64,000 nt of DNA from Luteimonas rhizosphaericola (GCF_029888045.1 NZ_JARXRN010000015.1:1-64000), one strand, 5' to 3'; positions 43,218 to 54,847 are shown, counted from the stretch's first letter. The notes: generated by a model from the letters alone, not told the origin. Numbers and translations: made by a program.

Positions 43218-44225
43218 ATGACGCAGACAATCACGGTCATCCGCGGCGACGGCATCGGCCCGGAGATCATGGACGCCACCCTGTACGTGCTCGACGCGAT
43301 GGGCGTGGGCCTCGCCTACGAAGAGGCCGATGCCGGCCTGGTGGCGCTGGAGAAGCACGGCGAGCTGCTGCCGCAGGCGACGATGGATTCGATCCGCCGC
43401 ACCCGCATCGCGCTCAAGAGCCCGCTCACCACGCCGGTGGGCGAAGGCTTTTCCTCGATCAACGTCGAGCTGCGCAAGCGTTTCGACCTGTACGCGAACG
43501 TGCGCCCGGCCAAGTCGTTCCCCAACACGAAATCGCGCTTCCCCAGCGGGGTCGACCTGATCACGGTGCGCGAGAACACCGAGGGCGCCTACATCGGCGA
43601 AGGCCAGACGATCACCGAGGACGGCGAGACCGCGACCCTGCTGCAGAAGGTCACCCGCAAGGGCTCCGAGCGCATCGTGCGTTACGCGTTCGACCTGGCC
43701 CGCAGCACCGGCCGCAAGAAAGTCACCGTGGTGCACAAGGCCAACATCCTCAAGACCACGTCGGGCCTGTTCCTGAAGGTGGCGCGCGAGGTGGCCGCGC
43801 AGTACCCCGAGATCGAATGCAACGAGATGATCGTCGACAACACCTGCATGCAGCTGGTGATGCGCCCGGAGCAGTTCGACATCATCGTCACCACCAACCT
43901 GTTCGGCGACATCATTTCCGACCTGTGCGCGGGACTGGTCGGCGGCCTGGGCCTGGCGCCCGGCGCGAATATCGGCAAGGACGCGGCGATCTTCGAGGCC
44001 GTGCACGGCACCGCGCCGGACATCGCCGGCCAGGGCAAGGCCAATCCCTGCGCGCTGCTGCTGGGCGCGGCGCAGCTGCTCGACCACATCGGCAAGCCGG
44101 ACGATGCCACGCGCCTGCGCAAGGCGATCGTGGCCACGCTCGAGGCGCAGGACAACCTGACCCCCGATCTCGGTGGCACCGGCACCACGATGTCGTTCGC
44201 CAAGGCGATCGCCGGCAGGACCTGA
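43218..44225 (+). CDS. NAD-dependent isocitrate dehydrogenase
   Basis: A 335-residue beta-decarboxylating dehydrogenase: ITVIRGDGIGPEIMDATLYVLDAM, the substrate segment LKSPLTTPVGEGFSSINVELRKRFDLYANVRPAKS, VRENTEGAYIGEG, DNTCMQLVMRPEQFDIIVTTNLFGDIISDLCAGLVGGLGLAPGANIG with the metal-binding Asp residues, and AVHGTAPDIAGQGKANP. The cofactor region (HGTAPD...) fits NAD. The Ser in the SPLTTPVG loop and the short length match the NAD-IDH of xanthomonads and TCA-cycle enzymes of mitochondria. Relatives such as homoisocitrate or isopropylmalate dehydrogenase are less likely. Confidence 0.9.
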   Translation: MTQTITVIRGDGIGPEIMDATLYVLDAMGVGLAYEEADAGLVALEKHGELLPQATMDSIRRTRIALKSPLTTPVGEGFSSINVELRKRFDLYANVRPAKSFPNTKSRFPSGVDLITVRENTEGAYIGEGQTITEDGETATLLQKVTRKGSERIVRYAFDLARSTGRKKVTVVHKANILKTTSGLFLKVAREVAAQYPEIECNEMIVDNTCMQLVMRPEQFDIIVTTNLFGDIISDLCAGLVGGLGLAPGANIGKDAAIFEAVHGTAPDIAGQGKANPCALLLGAAQLLDHIGKPDDATRLRKAIVATLEAQDNLTPDLGGTGTTMSFAKAIAGRT

Positions 44226-44249
44226 CCGGCGGTTCCGGATCGGACACGG

Positions 44250-44271
44250 ACGGGGCGCTTCGGCGCCCCGT
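44250..44271 (+). terminator. UUCG hairpin terminator after isocitrate dehydrogenase
   Basis: Perfect 9-bp stem ACGGGGCGC / GCGCCCCGT with a TTCG tetraloop, 24 bp after the stop. There is no real T-run after it. The rest of 44226-44550 (325 bp) holds nothing else I can recognise before the antiporter gene. Confidence 0.65.
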
Positions 44272-44550
44272 CCGCGTTGCGGTCGGGCGTCACGCGAACG
44301 CGGCGCGAGCCGGGCCCGCTGCGGCGGTGCGGTCGCGGGACCGATGAAGCGCCGGGCCGTCGCGCCGGCCACGGTCGTGGTGCCGGCGGGGCCGGGGCGC
44401 TGTCCGCCGCGCTGGCGCCTGCCGGGAGCGCCTCCCGCGTGGTGCGCATCCCCGCTTCATGCCCGTCCGGACTGGCCTCATGCCGGCTGCGGGCATGACG
44501 TCTTTCGCGCGGCGTCGCACAATCAGCCCCTCTTTTCCGCTGGGTTCCCG

Positions 44551-45867
44551 ATGGACGACCGTTCCGGCGCGCTGGCGCTGACGCCGCTGCTGCTGTTCCT
44601 CGCGCTGTTCTTCGGCGCGGGCCTGTACTTCACCGGTCAGGGCGAGGCCATGGGCTTTTACCAGCTGCGCGCGCCGGTCGCGATCCTGCCGGCCCTGGCG
44701 CTGGCGGCGTTCATCGCCTGGCGGCGCCGGCTCGGGGCGGTCGAGACGCTGCTGCGCGGCATGGGCGATCCGGGCATCGTGCTGATGTGCCTGATCTTCC
44801 TGCTCGCGGGGGCGTTCGCGCAGGTCTCGCGCGCGATCGGCGCGGTCGACGCCGTGGTCGCCCTGGGCGTGAACACGCTGCCGCCGGCGCTGCTGCTGCC
44901 CGGCCTGTTCGCGGTCGCGGGCGCGGTGTCGCTCGCCATCGGCACCTCGATGGGCACGATCGCGGCCGTGGTGCCGATCGCCGTGGGCGTGGCCGACGCC
45001 GCCGGGCTCGACCGCGTGCTGGTGGTGGGCGCGGTGGTGGGCGGCGCGATGTTCGGCGACAACCTGTCGGTGATCTCGGACACCACCATCGCCGCCACGC
45101 GCACCCAGGGCGCGCGCATGCGCGACAAATTCCGCGAGAACTTCCGCATCGCACTGCCGGCCGCGCTGGCGACGATGGTGCTACTCGGTCTGGCAGGCGA
45201 GCCCGCGCCGGTGGAGCCGGTCCGCTCGACCACGCCGTGGCTCACGGTGCCGTACCTGCTGGTGCTGGCCCTGGCGCTGGCGGGCCTGGACGTGCTGCTG
45301 GTGCTGTCGATCGGCATCGTGACGGCGGCCGCGTTCGGCTTCGGCCTGGCGCCTGGTTACGGTGCCGCCGGGCTGGCCGCCGACATCTGGACCGGGTTCG
45401 AGGGCATGACCGAGATCCTGCTGCTGTCGCTGCTGGTCGGGGGGCTCGGCGCGCTGATGAAGGCGGCCGGCGGCCTCGACTGGCTGTCGGGCGCGATCGC
45501 GCGGTTCGCGCGCGGACACCGCGGCCGCCGCACCGGGGAATTCAGCATCGCCGCGCTGGCGGGCACCGCCGACGTGTTCACCGCCAACAACACCGTCGCG
45601 ATCCTGGTCGGCGGCAGCGTGGCGCGCGACATCGCCCGGCGCCACGGCATCAGCCCGCGGCGCGCGGCGAGCGTGCTCGACATCTTCGCCTGCGTGCCGC
45701 AGGGGCTGCTGCCCTACGGCGCACAACTGCTGCTGGCCGCGTCGCTGGCGGGCGTGTCGTCGTTCGCGCTGGCCGGTCGGGTCTGGTACTGCTGGTTGCT
45801 GGCGCTGGTCGCGATCGCCTTCATCGCCTGGCCGCGCAGGGCGCTGGCTGCGGAAGGGCAGGCCTGA
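44551..45867 (+). CDS. Na+/H+ antiporter family protein (NhaC-type)
   Basis: A 438-residue protein with 11-12 hydrophobic segments. The motifs GTSMGTIAAVVPIAVGVADAAGLDRVLVVGAVVGGAMFGDNLSVISDTTIAAT and GTADVFTANNTVAILVGGSVARDIARRHGISPRRAASVLDIFACVPQGLLPYGAQLL match NhaC-superfamily antiporters, which exchange Na+ (or a substrate such as malate) for protons. The ion specificity is not determined by sequence alone. ATG at 44551 follows a 325-bp gap. It converges with the Bax-inhibitor gene across a bidirectional terminator. Confidence 0.88.
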   Translation: MDDRSGALALTPLLLFLALFFGAGLYFTGQGEAMGFYQLRAPVAILPALALAAFIAWRRRLGAVETLLRGMGDPGIVLMCLIFLLAGAFAQVSRAIGAVDAVVALGVNTLPPALLLPGLFAVAGAVSLAIGTSMGTIAAVVPIAVGVADAAGLDRVLVVGAVVGGAMFGDNLSVISDTTIAATRTQGARMRDKFRENFRIALPAALATMVLLGLAGEPAPVEPVRSTTPWLTVPYLLVLALALAGLDVLLVLSIGIVTAAAFGFGLAPGYGAAGLAADIWTGFEGMTEILLLSLLVGGLGALMKAAGGLDWLSGAIARFARGHRGRRTGEFSIAALAGTADVFTANNTVAILVGGSVARDIARRHGISPRRAASVLDIFACVPQGLLPYGAQLLLAASLAGVSSFALAGRVWYCWLLALVAIAFIAWPRRALAAEGQA

Positions 45868-45871
45868 AACA

Positions 45872-45898
45872 GGGAAGGGCGCCATTGGCGCCCTTCCC
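45872..45898. terminator. Bidirectional terminator between antiporter and BI-1 genes
   Basis: Perfect 12-bp stem (GGGAAGGGCGCC / GGCGCCCTTCCC) with a 3-base loop, 4 bp after the antiporter stop and 23 bp before the stop of the convergent gene. It is symmetric, so it can serve both. Confidence 0.75.
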
Positions 45899-45921
45899 AT
45901 CACCCCTGCCGCAAAGTCGCC

Positions 45922-46683
45922 TCAGTCGCGCGACTGCAGCTTCGCCAGCAGGCGCAGAAACTCGATGTACAGCCACACCAGGGTCACCAGGAGGCCGAAC
46001 GCGCCGTACCACTCCATGTACTTCGGCGCGCCGTGCTCGACGCCGCTCTCGATGAAATCGAAGTCCAGGACCAGGTTCAGGGCCGCGATCACGATCACGA
46101 ACAGGCTGAAGCCGATGCCGACCAGGCCGCTTTCGTGGATCAGCGGGATCTGGATGCCGAACATGCCCAGCACGATCGTGGCCAGGTAGACCAGGGCGAT
46201 GCCGCCGGTGGCCGCCACCACGCCCAGCTTGAAGTTCTCGGTGGCCTTGACCAGGCCGGTGCGGTAGGCGAACAGCAGCGCGAACAGGGTGCCGAAGGTC
46301 AGCATCACCGCCTGCATCACGATGCCTTCGTACAGGTGGTTGTACAGCGCCGAGATCGCACCGAGGAAGAAGCCCTCCACCAGCGCATACAGCGGCGCGG
46401 TGACCGGCGACCATTCCTTCTTGAACGCGGTGACGATGGCCAGCACCAGCCCGCCGATCGCGCCGCCCCACACGTACACCGAGAAGCCCGGCGCGGGCGT
46501 GCCGTCCGGACCGAGCGCCTGGGTCCAGGCGAACGCGGCGGTCATGACGGTCAGCAACAGCAGGAAGCCGGTCTTGTTGACCGTCCCGTTGAGCGTCATC
46601 GCCTCGCCGTCGCGCGAGACGACGGCGCCGCTGCCGAGGTCGAGGAAGGTGGATTCTTTGAGAACCGGATTGCCGCTGCGCAT
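45922..46683 (-). CDS. Bax inhibitor-1 / YccA family membrane protein
   Basis: A 253-residue protein with seven hydrophobic segments, including GFLLLLTVMTAAFAWTQAL, FSVYVWGGAIGGLVLAIVTAF, FFLGAISALYNHLYEGIVMQAVMLTFGTLFALLFAY and FIESGVEHGAPKYMEWYGAFGLLVTLVWLYIEFLRLL. The E-x-x-x-x-x-x-K-Y-M-E-W-Y core is typical of bacterial BI-1 proteins; YccA is a modulator of FtsH, and BI-1 relatives leak Ca2+. ATG at 46683 is chosen; the extra 41 residues upstream are implausible. A YccA/FtsH link is from the family only. Confidence 0.9.
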   Translation of the reverse strand: MRSGNPVLKESTFLDLGSGAVVSRDGEAMTLNGTVNKTGFLLLLTVMTAAFAWTQALGPDGTPAPGFSVYVWGGAIGGLVLAIVTAFKKEWSPVTAPLYALVEGFFLGAISALYNHLYEGIVMQAVMLTFGTLFALLFAYRTGLVKATENFKLGVVAATGGIALVYLATIVLGMFGIQIPLIHESGLVGIGFSLFVIVIAALNLVLDFDFIESGVEHGAPKYMEWYGAFGLLVTLVWLYIEFLRLLAKLQSRD

Positions 46684-46862
46684 GGGTGCCTGCACCTGGA
46701 CGATGGAGCCGGACTTCAGGATACACCGCCGTGAACGCCCGCGGCGCCGGGGACGGGGCGCTGCGGCGCGTTGACACCGCTCGACCCCCTCCGGACAATG
46801 GCCCACCCCGCTGGACCACAGGGCCGGCGCGGGTTCGGATCGAACGACCGCTCGTCACCGGC

Positions 46863-46939
46863 CGGGGTATAGCGCAGTCTGGTAGCGCGCCTGCTTTGGG
46901 AGCAGGATGTCGGGGGTTCGAATCCCTCTACCCCGACCA
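46863..46939 (+). tRNA. tRNA-Pro (anticodon TGG)
   Basis: 77 nt with C1-G72 acceptor pair (CGGGGTA / TACCCCG), discriminator A and encoded CCA. Anticodon loop TTTGGGA gives TGG (decodes CCN-type Pro codons). It opens a five-tRNA cluster. Confidence 0.95.
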
Positions 46940-46974
46940 TCGTGTCCCGTCCGGGACGGCTATCATGCGCGCAG

Positions 46975-47051
46975 GCGCCCGTAGCTCAACCGGATAGAGC
47001 ACCGGCCTTCTAAGCCGGTGGTTGCAGGTTCGAGTCCTGCCGGGCGCGCCA
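46975..47051 (+). tRNA. tRNA-Arg (anticodon TCT)
   Basis: 77 nt with acceptor GCGCCCG / CGGGCGC, discriminator G and encoded CCA. Anticodon loop CTTCTAA gives TCT, reading the rare AGA/AGG arginine codons. Confidence 0.95.
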
Positions 47052-47123
47052 GGCGTTTCGCATGCAGCAGCGTGCGGGGGCAGGCGCGGAGGCGGGACTC
47101 GGGTATCCTGTGTAGTTCCTGTG

Positions 47124-47200
47124 GTGGCTGTAGCTCAGTTGGTTAGAGTCCTGGATTGTGATTCCAGATGTCGGGGGTTCGAGTCCCCTCAGCCACCCCA
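47124..47200 (+). tRNA. tRNA-His (anticodon GTG)
   Basis: 77 nt with acceptor GTGGCTG / CAGCCAC, discriminator C and encoded CCA; a G occupies the -1 position (47123), as tRNA-His requires. Anticodon loop TTGTGAT gives GTG. Confidence 0.95.
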
Positions 47201-47231
47201 TTTCACCCCTCCGGCGGTTGCCTTCGGGTGC

Positions 47232-47259
47232 TTGCCGGAGCGCACATGTTTGTTACAAT
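47232..47259 (+). promoter_or_regulatory. Promoter for tRNA-Lys
   Basis: TTGCCG (47232-47237), 16-bp spacer, TACAAT (47254-47259), 15 bp before the mature tRNA-Lys start. Confidence 0.55.
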
Positions 47260-47274
47260 GTGCACCCGTTTTGC

Positions 47275-47350
47275 GGGCCGTTAGCTCAGTTGGTAGAGCA
47301 GTTGACTCTTAATCAATAGGTCCAAGGTTCGAATCCTTGACGGCCCACCA
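47275..47350 (+). tRNA. tRNA-Lys (anticodon CTT)
   Basis: 76 nt with acceptor GGGCCGT / ACGGCCC, discriminator A and encoded CCA. Anticodon loop CTCTTAA gives CTT (AAG). Its last 16 bases together with the following 39 bp are repeated at 47509-47563, so this may be an integration target. Confidence 0.95.
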
Positions 47351-47389
47351 GTTCGACGAGACGCCCGGCTTCGGCCGGGCGTTTTCGTT
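47335..47389 (+). repeat. Direct repeat unit 1: tRNA-Lys 3' end plus terminator
   Basis: A 55-bp unit made of the last 16 bases of tRNA-Lys, a 10-base link and a terminator (stem ACGCCCGGC / GCCGGGCGT, TTCG loop, T-run). It matches 47509-47563 at 54 of 55 positions; the single difference is C at 47364 against T at 47538. Such tRNA 3'-end repeats are the usual core of tyrosine-integrase attachment sites. Confidence 0.75.
47361..47384 (+). terminator. Rho-independent terminator of tRNA-Lys
   Basis: Stem ACGCCCGGC / GCCGGGCGT, UUCG loop, then TTTTC. Starts 11 bp after the tRNA-Lys CCA end. Confidence 0.8.
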
Positions 47390-47410
47390 ATGCGGATGCG
47401 CCGCGGGATT

Positions 47411-47493
47411 CGAACCTGCGGTTCGCCTGCTGCGCAGGCCCGGCCACGCGCACGGCGCGTGGCGTTCCCCGGGTCGCGAACCTGCGGTTCGCC
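47411..47493 (+). repeat. Two copies of a 17-bp palindromic repeat between the tRNA-Lys ends
   Basis: CGAACCTGCGGTTCGCC is present at 47411-47427 and 47477-47493, each with the palindromic core GAACCTGCGGTTC. On the minus strand, the first copy with its left flank reads like a tRNA T-arm (GGTTCGAATCC). The 119 bp between the tRNA-Lys repeats otherwise hold nothing recognisable. Confidence 0.5.
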
Positions 47494-47508
47494 AGCGCCC
47501 CGGCTCAC

Positions 47509-47563
47509 CCTTGACGGCCCACCAGTTCGACGAGACGTCCGGCTTCGGCCGGGCGTTTTCGTT
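47509..47563 (+). repeat. Direct repeat unit 2: duplicated tRNA-Lys 3' end plus terminator
   Basis: Second copy of the 55-bp unit, 174 bp downstream of the first, without the 5' part of a tRNA. The terminator stem has one G-T wobble from the C-to-T change. Confidence 0.75.
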
Positions 47564-47616
47564 GGTGCGGCCCGCGGCGCGGCCGCCGGCGCATCGCGGC
47601 GTTAAGATTGCGGCGC

Positions 47617-47701
<85 letters not shown>

Positions 47702-48097
47702 GCCCAGCCCGCGCAAAGGGGTCAGCGGCGCGACCAGCTCGCGAGCGCTGGCGAGCGCAGGACCTTCGGGAGCTGCAGAACCGGGCGGACCGCCAGCCCT
47801 CGCGCTGGCCGGGGCGCCAGTCCGCCTCGTGCCGGCGCAGCTTCAGCGACTGTCATGGGAAGACCCAGCCTGGGTCGGGATGCCGCCTCCACCGCCCGCT
47901 CGACCCGGGATGGCGGCGTCCAAGGGGCCGCCGCGGGCCGCATCGGCCGCTCGCGCTGGCACCGCGCCCGTGATTCGGCCAAAATATCCCGTTCTGCCGG
48001 CCACGCCCGGCCTGCGTCGCAGGCCATGGGACGCGTCCGGCCCACCATCCGGAACCACAAGTCGCGGCCCGCGCCGCGCGGCAGGAGTCGAAGTCAA
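47702..48097 (+). other. 396-bp stretch between tRNA-Leu and tig with no recognised gene
   Basis: No supported coding region, RNA gene or terminator is seen. The open reading frames crossing it lack family resemblance. An AT-rich patch (CCAAAATATCCC, about 47980) may be part of the tig promoter, but no convincing -35/-10 pair was found. Confidence 0.5.
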
Positions 48098-49402
48098 ATG
48101 CAAGTGTCGGTCGAATCCCTTGGCAGCCTCGAGCGCCGCCTGACGTTCCGCCTGCCCTCGGAGCGGCTCGAAACCCAGGTCGGCGGCCGCCTGCGCGAGA
48201 TCGCGCGCACCGCCCGCATCAAGGGGTTCCGTCCCGGCAAGGTGCCGGCGAAGGTGATCGAGCAGCGCTATGGCCAGCAGGTCCGCGCGGAGGTCCTCGA
48301 CGGCCTGTTGCGCGAGGGCTTCGACGAGGCCGTGCGCAGCAACGAGCTGCGCCTGGCGGGGCAGCCGCGGATCGAGCCCAGCGAGGAGAAGGACGAGGGC
48401 GAACTGGCCTACGTGGCCACCTTCGAAGTGGTGCCTGACTTCGGCGAGATCGACGTCTCCAGCCTCAGCGTGGTGCGCCACACCTCCGAGGTCACCGAGG
48501 AAGACATCGACCGGATGATCGAGAACCTGCGCCAGCAGCGCCGCAGCTGGAGCGCGGTCACGCGCCCGGCGCAGGCCGGCGACGCGGTCGACGTGGAGAC
48601 CTGGTCGCAGGTCGGCGACCAGCGCCTGCCCGCCGAGGGCGTGGAGCGCGGCGCGACCGTGCTCGGGTCGGGCGGCATGTTCAAGGACGTCGAGGATGCC
48701 CTGGTCGGGATCGAAGCCGGGGGCGAGAAGACCGTCGAGGTGACGTTCCCGGCCGACTGGCGGGTACCGGCCCTGGCCGGCAAGACCGCGACCGTGCACG
48801 TCAAGGCCGAGCGCGTGTCCGAGCAGCAGCTGCCGGAGGTCGATGCGACCTTCATCCGCAGCTTCGGCGTCAAGAGCGGCGAGATGGACCAGTTCCGCGC
48901 CGACATCCGGACCAACCTCGAGCGCGAGCTCAAGGGGGCGCTGATGAACCGCCTGCGCCGCGAGGTCGGCGAGCAGCTGGTGGCGGCCTATGCCCACGTC
49001 GAGCTGCCGCCGAAGCTGGTGGAGGCCGAGGCCCGCGGGATGCTGTCGCAGCAGGTCGAGCAGGCCCGCCGCGCCGGGCGCAACCCGGGCGAGGTGCCGG
49101 CCGACGCGCACCTGAACTTCATGGACGCCGCGCGCAAGCGCGTGCTGGTCGGCCTGCTGGTGGGCGAGGTCGCGCGCCGCAATGAGCTGCGCCTGGACCC
49201 CAAGCGCCTGAACGAGCACCTGCGCCTGATCGCCTCGACCTACGAGGAGCCGCAGCAGGTCATTGACTTGTACCGCAACGACCCCCAGCTGATGTCGGGA
49301 CTGCAGAACCGGGTGATGGAGGAGCAGGTGATCGACTGGATCGCCGAACGCGCCCAGCATACCGGGCAGCAGCTGAGCTTCCAGGAAGCCATCTCCCCGT
49401 AG
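48098..49402 (+). CDS. tig: Trigger factor (ribosome-associated chaperone)
   Basis: A 434-residue protein. N-terminal ribosome-binding domain with [17 protein letters not shown] (signature GFRxGKxP), the FKBP-like PPIase domain (about residues 150-245: [48 protein letters not shown]), and the C-terminal helical chaperone arms. Trigger factor binds nascent chains at the tunnel exit. It opens the conserved tig-clpP-clpX-lon-hupB block. ATG at 48098 is preceded by GGAG 12 bp upstream. Confidence 0.96.
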   Translation: MQVSVESLGSLERRLTFRLPSERLETQVGGRLREIARTARIKGFRPGKVPAKVIEQRYGQQVRAEVLDGLLREGFDEAVRSNELRLAGQPRIEPSEEKDEGELAYVATFEVVPDFGEIDVSSLSVVRHTSEVTEEDIDRMIENLRQQRRSWSAVTRPAQAGDAVDVETWSQVGDQRLPAEGVERGATVLGSGGMFKDVEDALVGIEAGGEKTVEVTFPADWRVPALAGKTATVHVKAERVSEQQLPEVDATFIRSFGVKSGEMDQFRADIRTNLERELKGALMNRLRREVGEQLVAAYAHVELPPKLVEAEARGMLSQQVEQARRAGRNPGEVPADAHLNFMDAARKRVLVGLLVGEVARRNELRLDPKRLNEHLRLIASTYEEPQQVIDLYRNDPQLMSGLQNRVMEEQVIDWIAERAQHTGQQLSFQEAISP

Positions 49403-49481
49403 GCCGGGTCCCGGTCCGCCGGGAACCGCCCGCCCGGTCCAGGCGTCCAACCCGCGTCACGAGAGCAGGAACCAAGACCCC

Positions 49482-50111
49482 ATGAGCAGCTACGACACCA
49501 AGGCCCTCAACCTCGTTCCGATGGTGGTCGAACAGACCAGCCGCGGCGAGCGCGCCTACGACATCTATTCGCGGCTGCTGAAGGAGCGCGTGATCTTCCT
49601 GGTCGGCGGCATCGACGACTACATGGCCAACGTGATCGTCGCCCAGCTGCTGTTCCTCGAGGCGGAGAACCCCGAGAAGGACATCAACCTGTACATCAAC
49701 TCGCCCGGCGGCATCGTCACCGCGGGGATGGCGATCTACGACACCATGCAGTTCATCAAGCCCGACGTGAGCACGATCTGCGTCGGCCAGGCGGCCAGCA
49801 TGGGCGCGCTGCTGCTGGCGTCCGGCGCGGCCGGCAAGCGCTACGCGCTGCCGAACTCGCGGGTGATGATCCACCAGCCGCTGGGCGGCTTCCAGGGCCA
49901 GGCGACCGACATCGACATCCACGCCCGTGAGATCCTGTCGATGAAGCAGCGCCTGAACGAGATCTTGGCCCGCCACACCGGCCAGTCGATCGAGACCATC
50001 GCCAGCGACACCGAACGCGACAACTTCAAGAGCGCGGAGGCCGCCCGTGAGTACGGGCTGGTCGACCAGGTCCTGGAGCGGCGTCCGGAAGAGTCGATCC
50101 AGCCGGCCTAA
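49482..50111 (+). CDS. clpP: ATP-dependent Clp protease proteolytic subunit
   Basis: A 209-residue serine protease forming the tetradecameric chamber. The catalytic triad is Ser106 ([11 protein letters not shown]), His131 (VMIHQPLGG) and Asp180 (TERDNF). It assembles with ClpX, encoded downstream, and elsewhere with ClpA. The gene lies 79 bp after tig. Confidence 0.97.
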   Translation: MSSYDTKALNLVPMVVEQTSRGERAYDIYSRLLKERVIFLVGGIDDYMANVIVAQLLFLEAENPEKDINLYINSPGGIVTAGMAIYDTMQFIKPDVSTICVGQAASMGALLLASGAAGKRYALPNSRVMIHQPLGGFQGQATDIDIHAREILSMKQRLNEILARHTGQSIETIASDTERDNFKSAEAAREYGLVDQVLERRPEESIQPA

Positions 50112-50154
50112 GCAATTGATTGAAAACGAAAATGGTGTTCCGGTGGGGCAGGGC

Positions 50155-50181
50155 TTGCGCCGCCGGGCGCTGTGCTATTCT
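50155..50181 (+). promoter_or_regulatory. Possible clpX promoter
   Basis: TTGCGC (50155-50160), 15-bp spacer, TATTCT (50176-50181), 36 bp before the clpX ATG at 50217. The spacer is short, so activity is uncertain; clpX may also be read through from clpP. Confidence 0.35.
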
Positions 50182-50216
50182 CGATCCGTAACCGCAGCAG
50201 CAAGACAGATCCAGGC

Positions 50217-51503
50217 ATGAGCGAAGACCGTCAGGGCCGTACCGGCGACAGCAACAAGATCCTCTACTGCTCGTTCTGCGGGAAGAGCCAGCACGAGGTT
50301 CGGAAGCTGATCGCGGGCCCGAGCGTGTACATCTGCGACGAGTGCGTCGAGCTGTGCAACGACATCATCCGCGAGGAGCTCGAGGAGAAGGCCCAGTCGG
50401 CGCGCAGCTCGCTGCCCAAGCCCAAGGAAATCCTCGAGGTGCTCGATCAGTACGTGATCGGGCAGACGCGCGCCAAGCGCACGCTGGCGGTCGCCGTCTA
50501 CAACCACTACAAGCGCATCGAGAGCCGCAGCAAGAACGACGACGTCGAACTGGCGAAGTCGAACATCCTGCTGGTGGGCCCCACCGGGTCGGGCAAGACG
50601 CTGCTGGCCGAGACCCTGGCGCGCCTGCTCAACGTGCCGTTCACAATCGCCGACGCCACCACGCTGACCGAGGCCGGCTACGTGGGCGAGGACGTCGAGA
50701 ACATCATCCAGAAGCTGCTGCAGAAGTGCGACTACGACGTCGAGAAGGCGCAGCAGGGCATCGTCTACATCGACGAGATCGACAAGATCTCGCGCAAGTC
50801 CGAGAACCCGTCGATCACCCGCGACGTGTCCGGCGAGGGCGTGCAGCAGGCGCTGCTGAAGCTGATCGAGGGCACCACCGCCAGCGTGCCGCCGCAGGGC
50901 GGGCGCAAGCATCCGCAGCAGGAATTCCTGCAGGTCGAGACCCGCAACATCCTGTTCATCGTCGGCGGTGCGTTCGCCGGCCTGGACAAGATCATCCAGC
51001 AGCGCAGCACCGATGCCAGCGGCATCGGCTTCGGCGCCAAGCTCAAGAGCTCCGAACGCAAGACCGAGACCGGCAAGGTGCTGGCCCAGGTCGAGCCGGA
51101 GGACCTGATCAAGTTCGGCCTGATCCCCGAGTTCGTCGGCCGCCTGCCGGTGGTCGCCACGCTCGAGGAACTGGACGAGGCGGCGCTGATCAAGATCCTC
51201 ACCGAGCCCAAGAACGCGATCAGCAAGCAGTTCCGCAAGCTGTTCGAGATGGAAGGCGTGGAGCTCGAGTTCCGCCCCGACGCGCTCAGCGCGATCGCCA
51301 AGAAGGCGATCAAGCGCAAGACCGGCGCGCGCGGCCTGCGCACGATCGTCGAGTCGGTGCTGCTCGACACGATGTACGAACTGCCCTCGCTCGAGAACGT
51401 GAGCAAGGTGGTGGTGGACGAGTCGGTGATTGAACACAAGTCCGATCCCTACCTGATCTACCAGACCCCGGCGCCCGCGCCCAAGGTCGCGTCCGCCGAG
51501 TGA
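50217..51503 (+). CDS. clpX: ATP-dependent Clp protease ATPase subunit
   Basis: A 428-residue AAA+ unfoldase. N-terminal zinc-binding domain [30 protein letters not shown], Walker [19 protein letters not shown], Walker [40 protein letters not shown] with the substrate loops, and the ClpP-binding IGFGAKL loop (IGF). It delivers tagged and damaged proteins to ClpP. The ATG is preceded by an A-rich linker. Confidence 0.97.
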   Translation: MSEDRQGRTGDSNKILYCSFCGKSQHEVRKLIAGPSVYICDECVELCNDIIREELEEKAQSARSSLPKPKEILEVLDQYVIGQTRAKRTLAVAVYNHYKRIESRSKNDDVELAKSNILLVGPTGSGKTLLAETLARLLNVPFTIADATTLTEAGYVGEDVENIIQKLLQKCDYDVEKAQQGIVYIDEIDKISRKSENPSITRDVSGEGVQQALLKLIEGTTASVPPQGGRKHPQQEFLQVETRNILFIVGGAFAGLDKIIQQRSTDASGIGFGAKLKSSERKTETGKVLAQVEPEDLIKFGLIPEFVGRLPVVATLEELDEAALIKILTEPKNAISKQFRKLFEMEGVELEFRPDALSAIAKKAIKRKTGARGLRTIVESVLLDTMYELPSLENVSKVVVDESVIEHKSDPYLIYQTPAPAPKVASAE

Positions 51504-51596
51504 TCCCGCGGCGCCCGCCCGGGCGCCCGCAGCAGCCCCCGGCTGAACCCTTTCCGCCGCCGCCTGGCGCCGGAAAGCTGCGTTCGTGGTCCGGCG

Positions 51597-51625
51597 CTTG
51601 CATCGTCCGCTGCCGGGCCCCATAA
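51597..51625 (+). promoter_or_regulatory. Sigma-32-like heat-shock promoter for lon
   Basis: CTTGCA (51597-51602), 15-bp spacer and CCCCATAA (51618-51625) resemble the sigma-32 consensus CTTGAA-N13-17-CCCCATnT. It lies 61 bp before the lon ATG, in the only gap between clpX and lon. Confidence 0.6.
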
Positions 51626-51685
51626 CGGACCCAATCCGGCCCGCGCCTGGCGTGCGGCGCCCACCTGCTGCCCTGGACCCCTGCC

Positions 51686-54136
<2,451 letters not shown>

Positions 54137-54356
54137 GCCCGTTTCACGCAGATCTCACGAAACGCAATCCTCCCGCGCCGGCGGCGGCCGGCCGCGGGGC
54201 GATTCCGCGTTTCGAGGTCGTATTCGGAAGCCGCTGCGCGTAAAATGCGGCGGATTCGTGCATTCATCCTCAGGCCGGACGACGTCGCGGGATTCCCCGT
54301 GGACGATTCCGGTCTCCCAGCAAGGCGGGCCGCGCGCCCGCACACGGAGTGTCCAA

Positions 54357-54635
54357 ATGCCAGTGAACAAGAGTGAATTGATCGACCAGGTCGCCGACAA
54401 GGCGGGACTGTCCAAGGCCGACGCGGGCCGCGCGCTCGACGCGATGATCGATGCGGTCACCGCGGCCCTCAAGCGCGGCGATGCCGTCAACCTGGTCGGC
54501 TTCGGTTCCTTCTCGGTCAAGGCGCGCGCGGCGCGGACCGGCCTGAACCCGCGGACCAAGGAACCGCTGCAGATCCCGGCCTCCAACAATCCGGTGTTCA
54601 AGGCTGGCAAGGCGCTGAAGGATGCTGTAAACTGA
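54357..54635 (+). CDS. hupB: HU DNA-binding protein
   Basis: A 92-residue histone-like protein: [92 protein letters not shown]. The beta arm ([15 protein letters not shown]) contacts the minor groove. It compacts and bends DNA as a dimer. The gene follows lon with a 220-bp gap; a TAAAAT (54241-54246) ahead of it may be the -10. Confidence 0.95.
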   Translation: MPVNKSELIDQVADKAGLSKADAGRALDAMIDAVTAALKRGDAVNLVGFGSFSVKARAARTGLNPRTKEPLQIPASNNPVFKAGKALKDAVN

Positions 54636-54656
54636 TCGGCTCCTGAGTTCCCTCGC

Positions 54657-54731
54657 GGGTGCTTAGCTCAGCGGTAGAGCGTCTCCTTTACACGGAGAGG
54701 GTCGGGGGTTCGAAACCCTCAGCACCCACCA
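54657..54731 (+). tRNA. tRNA-Val (anticodon TAC)
   Basis: 75 nt with acceptor GGGTGCT / AGCACCC, discriminator A and encoded CCA. Anticodon loop TTTACAC gives TAC. Confidence 0.95.
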
Positions 54732-54770
54732 TCGGGGGGACGCTGGAACCGCACACAGGTTTCAAGGCGC

Positions 54771-54847
54771 GGAGCGGTAGTTCAGCTGGTTAGAATGCTG
54801 GCCTGTCACGCCGGAGGTCGCGGGTTCGAGTCCCGTCCGCTCCGCCA
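54771..54847 (+). tRNA. tRNA-Asp (anticodon GTC)
   Basis: 77 nt with acceptor GGAGCGG / CCGCTCC, discriminator G and encoded CCA. Anticodon loop CTGTCAC gives GTC. Confidence 0.95.

Noticed and set aside
47406-47427. Possible functional tRNA on the minus strand
   Set aside because: Only a T-arm-like segment is visible; no acceptor, D or anticodon arm can be folded around it.
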